From contig CAXAMN010027495.1 of NCBI GenBank assembly GCA_963970005.1, positions 438,611-502,610 of the forward strand: 64,000 nucleotides of DNA. Reading direction: 5' to 3'. The translations under genes were made by a program, and so were the position numbers. Of this stretch, positions 21,841-33,020 are shown piece after piece; the stretch's first letter is position 1; every line of letters begins with the position of its first letter. Below the pieces are notes generated by a model. It ran no database searches. It saw nothing but the letters and a program-made list of their open reading frames with translations, and had not been told where the DNA came from. This DNA comes from Durusdinium trenchii (Eukaryota; Sar; Dinophyceae; Suessiales; Symbiodiniaceae).

Positions 21841-23026
21841 GGCAAAATTTAATCAAAATGTCTACAAATTGTCACTGTGATACGCTTTTTCAATCAAATT
21901 TTCAGCAAAACATGAGTATTGAAACCTGTTGTCAAGTATTTTTTGTCTAAAAAACATTGCTGTTTCTCAAAACTTGATTAGTTTTTGAAGGCACAAGTCT
22001 GACATGGGCTATCTTCTGAAGTGGTGTCCCCTGAATGCGACTTCAGTTCTTGAAAAATATAAAGCAATACCATATAATTGAAAAATAAGTCTTCTAGATA
22101 TATATAATTGAAAAACAGTGGCGCTTTTTTGTAATATTTATTAAGTATAATTAATATTTCTTTTCCTGCACTTGACTTATAGTCTCCACAGCTGCACTTC
22201 AGGTTCCAGCATCCTTCAGGCCTGCCAATACCAAAATGAAAACTGGAACAAACATGATTTTCACATGCCAGCCTCATCACCTTCATCTTCATTTTTTCCT
22301 TTCTTTGGTTTCCTGATGCAGTGAATCAGTTTAGATGACACACAAAACAATCCTAAAATGCATTCACATCCCAACTCCAAATATTGGTTAAATAATCCTA
22401 ATGTTCAGAGGACAGGCGAAATAATCCTGTTAGAAATGGTGATTGTAGATGTCATTAGCAATTTTTTGGGTTGCATTATTGTGGGCATTGGTGCTGGAGA
22501 AGTTGCTGCTTCAACCTTGTGATTGCTGAAATGGTAAGAGGTGGACTGGGAAACATAGTTGCTGCTATGCTTGTACTTGTTTGGACTGCCCTAGGTGAGC
22601 CAGTTCTAAAAAATGAAACACAAACGGTAAATGCATGGGCACCAATAATCCTAGAGAGGCTTTCTAGTGCACCACAGCTATGCAGCCACAATAATCCTAA
22701 CCCCTCCTTCACTCTGGTAGCAAAATGCTAAACCACAATAATTCTAGTGTCAAAGGCTGCCCAAATCTCTTGTGCCTACAAGGCACATGTTTGCAAGAAC
22801 CCAGGCCAAAATAATCCTAAAGAACCCAGGCCAAAATAATCCCATAAAACACTGAGGAGAACAAGGGCCCCAAAAATGCCTCATGTAGAAAAGTTTTTTC
22901 CTATTTCATATAACACACATAGGTTGAAGCTCAGCCACAAAAACCCTAAACACAGACATGGGCAGCCAATAGCATTTTTTCCACCTCTAGCTCAACTAGC
23001 TCTGCCACAGCGCATTGTGGGCACAC
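21841..23026. other. non-coding middle of element C
   Basis: No gene supported. It holds about eight AATAATCCTA words between 22345 and 22840, and short open frames caused by low stop density only. Confidence 0.4.
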
Positions 23027-24149
23027 CTACTGCTGGTCAAGCTCTCTGGCAACTTTTTGCGAAGCCTTTTTGGCCAGCTCCTTCACTTTCTCTGCAGAGT
23101 AGCCAGCCTTCCTGGCCTTTCTCGCAGCTTGGTGCCAGGCATCAGAGGTGGCCCTGTGTCTTGAAGTGGTTTTGTAGAAGGCCTGCTTCTTCTTCTTCTG
23201 CCCAGAGGAACCTTCACCTTTTGCAGCTGGTTTCTTCTCTTCCTTCCTGGGCTTTGAGGATTGGCTCTTCTTCTTTTGTTTTCTTTTGAGGCACTGAACC
23301 ATCTTCAAAGGGACAGCCCATCCAGGCTTGCAACTCTTTTCGCTCATCCTCCCCCAATGCCAGCTGCTCATAGGACCTCTTGAAAGCAACGCTTGCAGCA
23401 ACTTTGCTTTTGGAGCATTCTGCCACCACCTATGAAGAAGGCATTGCTGCATCAGGCTGGGCATCTGCAATGGCCAAAGCCTGGGTAGCTTGGCCACCTC
23501 CTCTGTTTGGACTCAGAGGGTCTGAAGACTGCTTAGATAGAACTTGAGCAAAGACCCGGCTCCTCACCTCAAAAGAAAAGGTTGCTTCAGAACCTGCCAC
23601 TCTCAAATCCTGAGAGCTAGACTTCCTCTGCAAGGCAGAATCCTGCAAAGCTTCAGGCAAATCATCTGTAGAAGTGCTGGTAGGCTCCAAATTTTTCAAC
23701 ATAGACAAAGCATTGTCCAAATTCTCCTTTTCCTCCTTGCTAGCCTTCTTCATGCATCGAATGTACTTGTCTTCAGACTTCTTGAGGTCTCTGCAATGTG
23801 CAGCCATGATACGTATGAAATCATCACAATCATTCAGCCAATCTGGGTCATCCATCCTGCTGAAGTTCAGCCTTTGCTTGGTCATTTGGATCTTGTGTAT
23901 GGCACTTTTCAATTTGGAGGAAGCCATCACCCCATTGCTGTGAATCTTGAACAATCTCCACAGGAGCCTGGAGATGTGCTTTTGTCCCATCCACTCTGCA
24001 TCAGGGGCACTTTTCCACTTTGGTTTGCTCTTGCAAGGAGGGAAGAGCAGCTTGTACAAGTCAAAAGACCCCTCTTCTGCAAACATTTTATCGAAAGGCT
24101 CCATCAGGTCAGCTATGCTCACACTGGGGTCTGGTGTCAGGCGCTTCAT
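23027..24149 (-). pseudogene. element C accessory protein, broken
   Basis: A minus-strand reading starts best at the ATG near 24149 (MKRLTPDPSVSIADLMEPF); upstream in-frame codons contain the element word and are probably non-coding. About 240 residues follow: KHISRLLWRLFKIHSN, KEEKENLDNALSMLKNL (likely coiled coil), and a Ser/Thr-rich region. An in-frame TAG at about 23430 is followed by related reading (VVAECSKSKVAASVAFKRSYE), a poly-lysine zone with a frameshift, and a basic helical tail (ARKARKAGYSAEKVKELAKK). The layout of an acidic/helical body with a basic tail suggests a DNA-binding partner of the transposase, perhaps one that reads the AATAATCCTA word. That role is speculation. Confidence 0.45.
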
Positions 24150-24633
24150 GGCAAACAAAAAGACACCACTCAGACAGTTCTGCGCAAAGCCAAACAGCAC
24201 CAAACACAGTGCACTGGATGAATGGCCGTGCAATAATCCTAGCCAGAAAAATGCTGGAAGCAAAAGCAGTTTTATAAACCCACAACAACATGTAGTACAG
24301 CTGGATCTCAATAATCCTAGAGAAAGGACATGGGCTGTGCAAAACACCATTGCAACCCACACGATTGGAGACCAATAATCCTAAAGGAAAGACATGGACG
24401 CACAAAGAATTCCCCACTGCAAATGCATGGTTTGTGTTTCAACCCTATACACAGATGCCTTTGATCAAGCACTTGAATGTCTTCTTTTTTGGCATCAAAC
24501 ACCAAAATTGACTTCAAAATTGACTTAGATTTTATCTTTAAAATTAACTTTAAGGCAATTTTTTTTTATCTAAATAGTTAAAAAATTGTCTTTTGTCTCA
24601 AACCCTAAAAATTGTCTAACCCGATCTATAGGG

Positions 24634-24910
24634 AATAGTAGTAGACCCTCAAATCCTCAAAAAAAACTCGTAGCAAAATGATAATAACTTGAAATGCCGA
24701 CTTTCAAACACAGTAAACCAAAGCATTTTTTAAAGAACCTCACGTTCAGATACAAAAGTGACAAAAACACTTTTCATTTCAAATTGTTTTTAATCGCTGT
24801 ATTGCACTTTTAAAGCAAACAAGTGCGCAAATAGGATTTTATAAGCTTCAAAAAAGATTTAAAATGATTCAAAGGTGATTCAATGTGATTTTCGTTTTCC
24901 TGTGAACAAC
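24634..24910. other. right AT-rich remnant of element A
   Basis: Starts with the AAT copied by element C and runs to the right TIR of A. AT-rich, with no ORF or element C word, as expected if C was inserted about 280 bp from the end of A. Confidence 0.4.
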
Positions 24911-24947
24911 GGTGACCTGGAGAAGGGTGCCCATCTGGAGGGTCAAC
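24911..24947 (-). repeat. right TIR of element A
   Basis: Inverted partner of 5203-5237. A second imperfect outer copy of its end (GTGCCCTTCTGGAGGGTCAA, 24968-24988) lies just beyond, so the exact boundary could be either. Confidence 0.6.
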
Positions 24948-26315
24948 TTTGGTTTGGGGAAGTGTCTTGTGCCCTTCTGGAGGGTCAATCTGCATTTCGA
25001 AGTAACGCTGCTCCGATCCTTTGCGTTGCGCTTGTCATGAAAAGTTTCCAAAACACGAGGTTTCCCCAGCGACTGCCGCGAAAAGTTACCACCATGTCTG
25101 AAAATGCGCGCGGCGCCACAACGAGAGCGCAGTCGCGCCAAGCGCCCGCTCTAGCCACGCAGATTTCGCGAGCCTGCGCAGTCGAAATACATTTCGAGGA
25201 TTTCGAGAGGCGTGAATGCGCTGTACATAGCAGCATAGCAACGAACTAGCCGGACGCCCCGACGCAACACCTCGATTCAACAATGGCCCTTAACACTTAC
25301 CGTAAGAACCCCTTGTGTGACCACACTGCTTGGGGAAAAACATCGAAACAAACTAAACCCAAGCCCTTGAAAAAAGGCGGTTGCAGAAGATAGGTGTATC
25401 CCAATCCACCGAACTGCACTTTGAGTGTGAAATGACAAGCTCCCAGGTGGACTCCATAGAGAACATGACCGCAGACGCCCACATGGGTGGAGTTCTCAGT
25501 TTGATTCAACCGTCGATAGCAGAGGAGCATCCCGAGAGTTCATTCTCGAGGCGAACACTTCATAGGCATCATCCTACTGCCCATTGTTGGCAACGCCTGT
25601 GAGCACGCTGCGGCAGTACGGTTTGCCATGCAGGACGCAGTGACGTGTCAGGTTTGCGCAGCGGCGCCAGCTGCGCTGCGCAATTCTGTTTTTGGTCGGC
25701 CCTTACGCCCAACACGTTCCGGGTCTAGGGCGACCAAGGTACCCTGGCTTTGATTCGCGGTATTCTCACATGTGTATGAACTTAGTATGAACCAGTTTTT
25801 TGTTAAAACATGTATACGGGCATTTATGCGTATATGTATGTACTGGTACAAGCAGTTCCGGGCAAGCCGGCTGCGGAAGTTTCCTATAAGAACAAATTGA
25901 CCTATAGGAGTGCGCCAGTTCTTTCCACCATGCGTGTCCCTCGTGTCCCTCAGTCAGACGCACGCGCTCCGGACTTTTGACCAACGCAGCCCCACCTGTG
26001 CAAGGTCTGCGCAAGATCAGCAGCTCGCAACAGTGTACTGGGTTGTGTCTACGCCAAAGCAAGAACAGCAGCCGACACCGGCGTGCTGAAGCCACTGGTC
26101 ATGCGCAATCAAAAGTACAAACTGACCTGTTAACAAAATCATCTGCGACCAGTGTTGTGTTCGACGTCGAGCAACCAAAACAGCCGCGGAATGTAGAAAA
26201 CCGGCGCTTGCAAAACGCAACAACAATACACACGAACACCTTGCAGCAGCCAACATGCGTGTCCCTCAGCCAGACGCACGCTCTCCGCACTTTTGACCAA
26301 CACAGCGCCACCTTG
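24948..26315. other. no recognisable gene; one diverged direct repeat
   Basis: Open frames on both strands show no domain. A roughly 60-bp segment (25931-25994) beginning TGCGTGTCCCTC and containing CAGACGCACGC and ACTTTTGACCAAC recurs at 26254-26311. A single CCTTGAAAAAAGG-like string at 25366 has one extra A and is isolated. Confidence 0.4.
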
Positions 26316-26430
26316 GAGCTAGAGCTGTTGAAACTACAGCTAACTGGAGCTAGAGCTGTTGAAACTAGAGCCAACTGGAGCTAGAGCTATTGAAGCCAGA
26401 GCTAACTGGAGCTAGAGCTGTTGATCTAGA
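26316..26430 (+). repeat. GGAGCTAGAGCTNTTGAAAC repeats, block 1
   Basis: About four copies of a 30-bp unit, GGAGCTAGAGCT followed by (G/A)TTGAAACTAGAGC and CAACT. The same unit recurs at 27958-28100, so the two minisatellites between them are bracketed by it. Confidence 0.8.
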
Positions 26431-26626
26431 CGTTATAACTATGAGGTGATAGCTTGTCTCAACGGACAGTAATCGAAATGAGAACTTTTAAGAAAGCAGA
26501 TTGGCTAAAATTTGTCAACCTCTCAAGAGAGCCGGTTGGCCGGGAGTGATGACTCAGCTGCAGCGGCGCCAGAGCAGCCGCGAGAGATGACTCAGCCGCG
26601 AGAGATGACTAACTCCAAAGTCGCGC

Positions 26627-27345
26627 GTTCTCATCTTCCAGCTCCCCAGATACTCCGCACACTAAAGTTGCGCTACACAGTCGCCAGTTCTCAGCTTCCA
26701 GCTCCACAGATTGCTCCGCGCACGAAAGTTGTACTAAGTCGCCAGTTCTCGGCTTCCAGCTCCCCAGATACTCCGCGTACTAAAGTTGTACTACAAAGTC
26801 ACCAGTTCTCAGCTTCCAGCTCACAGATTGCTCCGCGTACTAAAGTTGTACTACCAAGTCGCCAGTTCTCATCTTCCAGCTCCCCAGATACTCCGCGTAC
26901 TAAAGTTGTACTACACCGTCACCAGTTCTCATCTTCCAGCTCCCCAGATACTCCGCGCACTAAAGTTGTACTACAAAGTCGCCAGTTCTCAGCTTCCAGC
27001 TCCACAGACTGCTCAGCGTACTAAAGTTGCTCATCTTCCAGCTCGCCAGATACTCCGCGCACGAAAGTTGCACTACAAAGTCGCCAGTTCTCACCTTCCA
27101 GCTCCACAGATTGCTCCGCGCACGAAAGTTGTACTAAGTCGCCAGTTCTCGGCTTCCAGCTCCCCAGGTTCCTCCGCGTACTAGAGTTGTACTATAAAGT
27201 CGCCAGTTCTCAGCCTCCACCTCGCCAGATTACTCCGCATACCAAAGTTGTACTACAAAGTCGCCAGTTCTCAGCCTCCAGCTCCCCAACCTACTCCGCG
27301 CACTAAAGTTCTACTACAAAGTCACCAGTTCTCAGCCTGCGCGTG
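26627..27345 (+). repeat. 60-bp minisatellite
   Basis: About twelve units, each with CGCCAGTTCTCAGCTTCCAG, CTCC(C/A)CAGAT, (T)ACTCCGCG(T/C)AC and AAAGTTGTACTAC. Because 60 is a multiple of three, long frames stay open (for example 26512-27024, a 20-residue repeat around RQFSASSSPDTPRTKVVL). I regard those frames as a by-product of the array. Confidence 0.9.
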
Positions 27346-27957
27346 GAGGTTCACAAAGAGCTGTGCCTGCAACGACATCCGCGCCTCGATGTTCACAAAG
27401 TGCTGCGCCTGCCACAAAATCTGCGCATGGAGGTTCACAAAGTGCTGTGCCTGCCACGAGATCTGCACATGGAAGTTCACAAAGTGCTGTGCCTGCCACG
27501 AAACCTGCGCTTCAAGAAACAAGTGAAAACTCTAACCGCAATGGAGGGACGATTCCGAGCATGATCCGAGAATGATCCGAGAATGACCCGAGACCCTTTA
27601 TATTGAAAAACACAGCATTTCGTTCGTCCGCTATCTCTCGAAACGCATTTTGTATTGCGCCTGCCGCAACATCTGCACGTGGAGGTTCACAAAGTGCTGT
27701 TCTCGCCACGAAATCTGCACCTTGAGCTTCACAAAGTGCTGTGCGTGCCAAAGTGCTGCGCATGGAGGTTCACAAAGTGCTGCGCCTGCCACGAAAGCTG
27801 CACCTCGAGGTTCACAAAGTGCTGCGCCTGCCACGAATTCTGAACATGGAGGTTCACAAAGTGCTGCGCCTGCCACGAAACCTGCAGTTCACAAAGTGCT
27901 GCGCCTGCCACAAAATCTGCGCATGGAGGTTCACAAAGCGCTGTGCCTGCCACGAAA
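27346..27957 (+). repeat. GTTCACAAAGTGCTGYGCCTGCC minisatellite
   Basis: About twelve units of roughly 42-45 bp built around GGTTCACAAAGTGCTGCGCC, TGCCACGAAATCTGC and an (A/G)CATGGA variant. A 130-bp unique insert (about 27520-27655) with a GATCCGAGAAT triple splits it. Confidence 0.9.
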
Positions 27958-28100
27958 ACTGGAGCTAGAGCTATTGAAACTAGAGCTACCTGGAGCTAAA
28001 GGTGGATTGGAGCCAGAGCTATTGAAACTAGAGCTACCTGGAGCTAGAGCTCTTGAAACTAGAGCTAAATGGAGCTAGAGCTCTTGAAACTAGAGCTAAC
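27958..28100 (+). repeat. GGAGCTAGAGCTNTTGAAAC repeats, block 2
   Basis: Four to five copies of the unit also seen at 26316-26430, some with GTGGATTGGAGCC substitutions. Confidence 0.8.
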
Positions 28101-28103
28101 TGG

Positions 28104-28231
28104 ATGATGAGTGGTGCGTGATAAGTGGTGTATGATGAGTGGTGCGTGATGAGTGGTGTATGGTGAGTGGTGTATGATGAGTGGTGTTTGATGAGCGGTG
28201 TATGATGAGTGGTGTATGATGAGTGGTGTAT
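28104..28231 (+). repeat. 14-bp tandem repeat TGATGAGTGGTGTA
   Basis: Nine units of 14 bp with a few substitutions (TGATAAGTGGTGTA, TGGTGAGTGGTGTA, TGATGAGCGGTGTA), ending at TCAC. Confidence 0.9.
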
Positions 28232-28336
28232 CACTAAACTTCCTTTGACAGTGTCAACGCATTGTCGCTGAAACCCTGTGTATAGCGGTTGCGTGTACAC
28301 GCGTCGGCGCTGCTCCCCTGACTCATCTGGTCACCT

Positions 28337-29228
28337 GTGTCTCGTGCCAAGCAGGCTTGCAAGCAGAGAAGGTACCAGCCTCTTGGGCAAAAGGACCTGC
28401 GCAGAAAGTTTGTGAAATTTGTTTTTGTTTGCGTACATTTGGTCTTCCAAGACAAGAGGCGCTGGCCGCGCTCCGTGGCGCCAAGAGAGAACAGGCTCCG
28501 CGTCGGTTTCAAGCCCGTGGAAGTTGGTGACTCCGACGGCGCAAAGGATGCGTTTTTTGAGCTGCGTCCGCTCTGCACACTACGGTCAGCAGAGATCGCC
28601 CTCAGTCTGCAACTATGGTCCACCAACCTGGGCCAATAGCCTGCCCCCCCCGTTGGAAAGAACTAAAGCAGAAGAAGTAATGGGGCCGGCCGCGCGCGAT
28701 TCATCAGAAGCTATAGGAAATTGCCGATCGACGATACTAATGTAGCGACGGCGTTTTTTCGCAGGCTCTTGTATGTCCCTTTTCTCCTGCCTCGCTCGCT
28801 GCACTGACTCATTCATTCAATCACTTGGCGGCGCAGGCAAACTCAAAATAAGTACAAAGGCAAGAGCTGGAACGGACAAAGGCTTCGCGCAAATTTGTTT
28901 CTGGCAGCAAACGGGCGAAGGGAAGCGAGAGAAGCAAGTAATTAGGACGTGCCGTCGGCAAGGGCCACACAGGGAAGATTGGATCAAGGCTTCACTTTCG
29001 TCGCCAGGCCCAGCAATGCGGGTTGCGCTCAACGATTTTTTCAGACGCAAGGAGGAGCCAAGCCTTCAAGAACAAGTGGACAGTGGCGTGACCGAGCAAG
29101 GAGTCAAGCAATCAGCAGCGCCGAAGAAGGCCAAAACCATTCGTGAAGCTTTGCTGAAAGTCTTTGCAGAATGTGGCCAAAGCTTGCGTTGCAATCGTGA
29201 ATGGTCAGTGCCAGCGAGAGTAATCTAA
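28337..29228 (+). CDS. unassigned plus-strand ORFs
   Basis: Two frames have protein-like composition without repeats. 28337-28639 (100 codons) includes KDLRRKFVKFVFVCVHLVF and RENRLRVGFKPVEVGDSDG. 28773-29228 (151 codons) includes MRVALNDFFRRKEEPSLQEQ and KTIREALLKVFAECGQSL. I recognise no family and cannot connect them by clear splice sites. They could be exons of one host gene or relic element sequence. GC content is higher than in the elements around them. Confidence 0.25.
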
Positions 29229-29689
29229 CGCGGCCAACACTGCTCAAGCTCAAAGAAGCCTTTTGGACCGCAGCCGCGCGCAAAGCTGCGCATTGCTGGC
29301 GCCAATATGGCGTCCACGGCCTAGACAGGTATGATGCCCAGGAAATGTGGACGTCGAAGAGGCAAGGCACTGCGTTGAAGCCGTCACTCACACCCTTCAA
29401 GAAAGTATTCCCACTTTGTCATGATGTCTCACGTTGCGCAAGCCTTGGTCCACCTATGTTTGCGCCGATGTTTGCACCACGCCCCGCCTTGTACCTCAAG
29501 TCACTGTGGCGGCGCAGACAGCTCCAACGGTTTGAGTCGAAGAGAGAGAGCGCCAACTGGCCAACCTCTCTCCGGGTTTTTCGGTCGCGCTGCGAGTCGA
29601 GGACAAACCCGGCCTGTCGATCGGCATTGCTGTGGGCTCGTCGACGCGCCGGCCCCAGGGGACGTGTCTAGGTTTTGAGTTCAGCTAGG

Positions 29690-30065
29690 TGCAGCTACTA
29701 GTAACTAGCAGTGTTCTTGTTGCTAATAGCGACGCCCTTAGCTACTAGTAGCGGTGCTTTGAGTTACTAGTAACGATGCCCTTATTAGTTACTAGTAGCG
29801 ACGCCCTTGTTAGTAGTGGCGATGCCCTTGTTACCAGAGTAGCGACGCTCTTGTTACTAGAGTATAATAGCGACGCCCCTGTTGCTAGAGTAGCGATGCC
29901 CTGGTTCTATATAGAGTTTACTTCAGAGTAGCGATGCCCTTGTTTCTATAGAGTAGCGATGCCCTTTCTACTAGAGAAGCGACGCCCTTGTTACTAGAAT
30001 AGGGATGCCCTTTTTTTATATAGCGGCGACGCCCTTGCTATTAGTAGCGACGCCCTTGTTACCGT
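29690..30065 (+). repeat. GCGATGCCCTTGTTACTAGTA array, left part
   Basis: About fifteen degenerate units of 20-28 bp: TAGCGA(C/T)GCCCTTGTTACTAG. Same orientation and consensus as 32628-33020; element D lies between. A related single unit lies in intron 5 of the UBC9-like gene (about 58190-58220). Confidence 0.85.
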
Positions 30066-32620
30066 AAGTCACGGAAATCAGCGAATTTATCGTTTCTAAA
30101 ACTGATGAATTTAGCTTGTGGCTTGTACTTGGTAAGTTAGATTTTGGTACAAAATATATATATATATATATTCAGGTTGGTCTTCACTGAGGTTTTTGGT
30201 CTGGTCATGGTTTTTTGATTTGCAAATGAAAAAGCCGCCTAACAAAGAACGGTTCAAAGAAAGCAATAGAAAAATGAGCGCAAAAAACGTCAACTGTTCC
30301 TTCCAACACAACAAACACTTTCTTTGCACTGTGCGCCATTTGAGGATATGACTTCACTTGAGAAGCTTTTACTTGAGAGTGTGAATTCACTTGAGAAGCT
30401 TTTACAGTACTTGAGGATGTGATTTGTTTGAGAAGTTGAGAAGCTCTTACTTGAGGATGCGAATTCACTTGAGAGTTCTTCTACGTGAGGATGTGGTTTC
30501 ACTTGAGAAATCACTTGAGAAATCATTGCAATACTTCAGGCTGAGACTTTTTGTAAATATCCTTTACATGAGGATGTCATTCAACTTGGAACTGTGTGTT
30601 TAGTTTTTTTGCGAGTTGTAATGTATTTGGTATTTACTTGTGAAATGTTGCTCAAAGAAGCAAAAAAATTTGAGATGAATTGTTGATGAATTCTTGACGC
30701 ACTTATGTAATTTGTTCACCAACAGAAGGGGACACCCAGGGAGTGCGTTATTTCATCATACTTACATACGTATTCCAACATTTCTGCCAGGCGCATCTGC
30801 AAAGGCCAAGTCATTTACTTTTTCGCAGCCATTGGCAATTTCTGCTTAGCGCATTTGCATTGACTGCAATGGCTTTACATTGGTCAAAATAATGCTGAAA
30901 AGTATTCAAATCAACCGGGAAAACATAAAGAGAAATCAAACAAAAACCAAAAAGATCTCAGTCCCCGAGGCCACCAAGAATTATTACTCTGGGTTTGTTT
31001 GGCTTAATATGTTGTTTTTTGTTTTTGGTCTTTTGGTTTACACCAAAGCCAGGAAGACATAAATAGAAATCAACAAAGAACAAAAACAACAAGCTAAATC
31101 CCAGACCCCAAGGCCACCAAGAATTAGTACTTTTTTGCTTGTTTGGCTCAAAATTTTGTTTAGAAACATCAACAAAAACAAGACAACAACACAAAAAATC
31201 CAGACCTCAAGGTTGCGCATCAAATCTGCAGCTATCGGCTGCTAATTTCTCGGCCGTCTCTTCTCCATAAGGCATATTGAAATTGCACTCGTTGCCTAAC
31301 ATAAAGAACCATCAACAGTCATAAGAACATATTCCAACTGCGCACAACAAAAAGATACTGGGTTTAAATTGTTCATGTTCTAATTGCATTTGAATACTTA
31401 CAGCGTATTCTAACTGGCTGTCCCTGATAGTAATTAGAACAATTGAGTTTGAATTAGATAAACTGTGAGTTCAAGCTGAATTAGAAAATATATGGAGCCT
31501 TGCAAAACTACAACGTTCACAGTCCATCAATGTCATGTCATCAGCAAACAGAGCAAATCCAGCAAACAGAAAGTACAAAAAGCAAAAAAAGTGCACTCCC
31601 ACAGCGTTTTGCTCTCTTTCCTAAATGTGTACACACACTATTCATCAAACGTGTATACACTTTTGACAGCACATCAGGAGGACAAATTCTTTTTAGGTTC
31701 TGGCCAGATTTTAAGAAAGGTTATAATGTTCTGCATCATCTTGTCAGCAAAGAACACACCTAGGGTTTTTGCGGGTTTCATAATCGATTTTGCAGGAACA
31801 GTTTATCAGCATTGTGTGTTGTTAAAGTCAAAGTTGTTGAGAGTTTTCTGGACAGCTTGCTTGTTGGTTGTTGTTTACGCTCGTAGTTAGATTGATCTCA
31901 AAGACCTTTGAAAGGATACCGCGCATTAGCTTTAACTTTCTTTGTCGACATGGCGGAGGGTGAAGTTCCATTGGGCCAAGCAACACCACCAGATATACAA
32001 GACAAGGCTGTCTCTGAGGCTGCAGCAAGTCCCAAAGCAATGATTCCCAAGGCGAAAGCAAAAGGGCGAGCCAAAGTCAACGGCAAAGGCCCAGAATGGT
32101 CCTTTGAAAAGGCAGCGGCAAGTGAAGAGACAACAAAGCCGAAGAAGAAGCCAGCAGTTCATGGCTGTACCTCAAGTAATGGCCTCTCATCAGAAAGATA
32201 AATACCCTCAAGTGAAATGTTCATATCCTCAAGTAAATTTCATCGTTCAAGTAGACACCCTCAAGTCAAGAAGGGTACACATGCTCTAGTGAATGCCCTC
32301 CCTTCAAGTAAAGGAAAAGTTAACACCTGGCACGCTCAGTCAACAAAAAAACAAAAATCCATAGCGCAAATATCCTCAAGTACATGTTGCCCTGTAGAAA
32401 ACTTGCCTGGTTGGACAAAGTCAGCTGACATAAATTGAGATTATTTCTGATCCAAAATCACGGTTACAAAAACTTAAACATGAACTTAGAAATTACTTTT
32501 TTACCTGAATGGGATTCACATTTACCTTTACGTAATTTGTACGTAAATTTCCTTAGTTAAAACAAGAAAACCACGTAAATGTTACGGTTGGCAAAACAAT
32601 TTTTTCGCTTATTAAGGGTA
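30066..32620. mobile_element. element D: probable non-autonomous insertion, motif TCCTCAAGT
   Basis: It splits a tandem array whose two halves (29690-30065, 32628-33020) share unit and orientation, so it looks inserted. Near its left end (30350-30580) the word reads ACTTGAGGAT/CACTTGAGAA; near its right end (32205-32400) it reads CCTCAAGTAA/TCCTCAAGT. The words are therefore inverted relative to each other, as subterminal repeats of a transposon should be. A clean TIR was not found; ends near CCGTAAGT (left) and reverse-complement CCCTTAATAAG (right) are only suggestive. One coding stretch (31950-32201) is seen. The interior at 30.9-31.2 kb has a direct repeat around CCACCAAGAATTA. Confidence 0.5.
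31950..32201 (+). CDS. element D small basic protein
   Basis: The ATG at 31950 opens MAEGEVPLGQATPPDIQDKA, then a Lys/Ala-rich segment (PKAMIPKAKAKGRAKVNGKG) and PKKKPAV; the frame ends at 32201. In the overlapping frame the downstream element words encode repeated PQV (YPQVK, YPQVN), suggesting the reading frame once continued through them. The composition resembles the Lys/Ala-rich starts of proteins in elements C and H. No domain; possibly a DNA-binding accessory protein. Confidence 0.4.
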   Translation: MAEGEVPLGQATPPDIQDKAVSEAAASPKAMIPKAKAKGRAKVNGKGPEWSFEKAAASEETTKPKKKPAVHGCTSSNGLSSER

Positions 32621-32627
32621 CTATATA

Positions 32628-33020
32628 GCAGCGATGCCTTGTTGCTATAGAATAGCGATGCTCTTGTTACCAGAATTGCGACGCCCCTGCTATTAGTAGC
32701 GACGCCCCTGTTAATAGTTGCGACGCCCTTGCTATTGGTAGCGATACCCTTGTTACTAGTAGCAACGCCCTTGTTACTATAGTAACGATGCCCTTGCTAT
32801 TAGTAGCGATGCCCTTGTTACCAATAGCAGCGCCCTTGTTTCTAGTAGCGATGCCCTGGATACATGGATGCTCTTGATACTTTTGTAGCGATGCGTTACT
32901 AGTAGCGATGCCCGTGTTACTAATTTAGTCTAGTAGCGATGCCCTTGTGCCTACAGTAGCGAGGCCCTTGTTACTAGTAGCGACGCCCCTAGCTACTAGT
33001 AGCGTCTAGTTACTAGTTGA
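32628..33020 (+). repeat. GCGATGCCCTTGTTACTAGTA array, right part
   Basis: About sixteen units like those at 29690-30065 in the same orientation, ending GCTACTAGTAGCGTCTAG. Probably the other half of one array interrupted by element D. Confidence 0.85.

Larger units (their letters stand above)
18726..24633 (-). mobile_element. element C: 5.9-kb TIR transposon, motif AATAATCCTA
   Basis: The ends are inverted copies starting CCCTATAGATCGGGTTAG (18726 onward; reverse complement ending 24633), flanked on both sides by AAT (18723-18725 and 24634-24636), a 3-bp target duplication as in CACTA-type insertion. The word AATAATCCTA, or a one-base variant, occurs about 25 times, all in the same orientation. 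It lies mainly between coding blocks: near 19005-19140, 20330-20400, 21060-21275, 22345-22430, 22645-22840 and 24230-24375. Two gene regions are on the minus strand: a transposase (19171-20977) and an accessory gene (23027-24149). Both are broken. Confidence 0.75.
5203..24947. mobile_element. element A: large composite DNA transposon, motif GGCACTGTGCC
   Basis: The outer ends are inverted copies of about 36 bp (5203-5237 and 24911-24947) that both begin GTTGACCCTCCAGATGGGC. Between them the word GGCACTGTGCC and close variants recur, for example near 7600-7900, 9685, 9743, 11300, 11905, 14605, 15225 and 18555. The word is absent from inner elements B and C, which have their own TIRs and duplicated target bases. 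The simplest reading is an old element of roughly 12 kb later enlarged by insertions and by an internal 0.7-kb duplication. Candidate genes lie mostly on the minus strand and are broken. No target duplication is evident for A itself, so single-element status is inference from the TIRs and the shared motif. Confidence 0.5.

Noticed and set aside
25366-25378. CCTTGAAAAAAGG outside element H
   Set aside because: It has six A residues, stands alone and lies in no recognisable element; a chance match or a stray relic.
26627-27957. Regular repeats that look superficially like a CRISPR array
   Set aside because: Units are contiguous tandem minisatellites with no unique spacers, and the surrounding sequence is eukaryotic.
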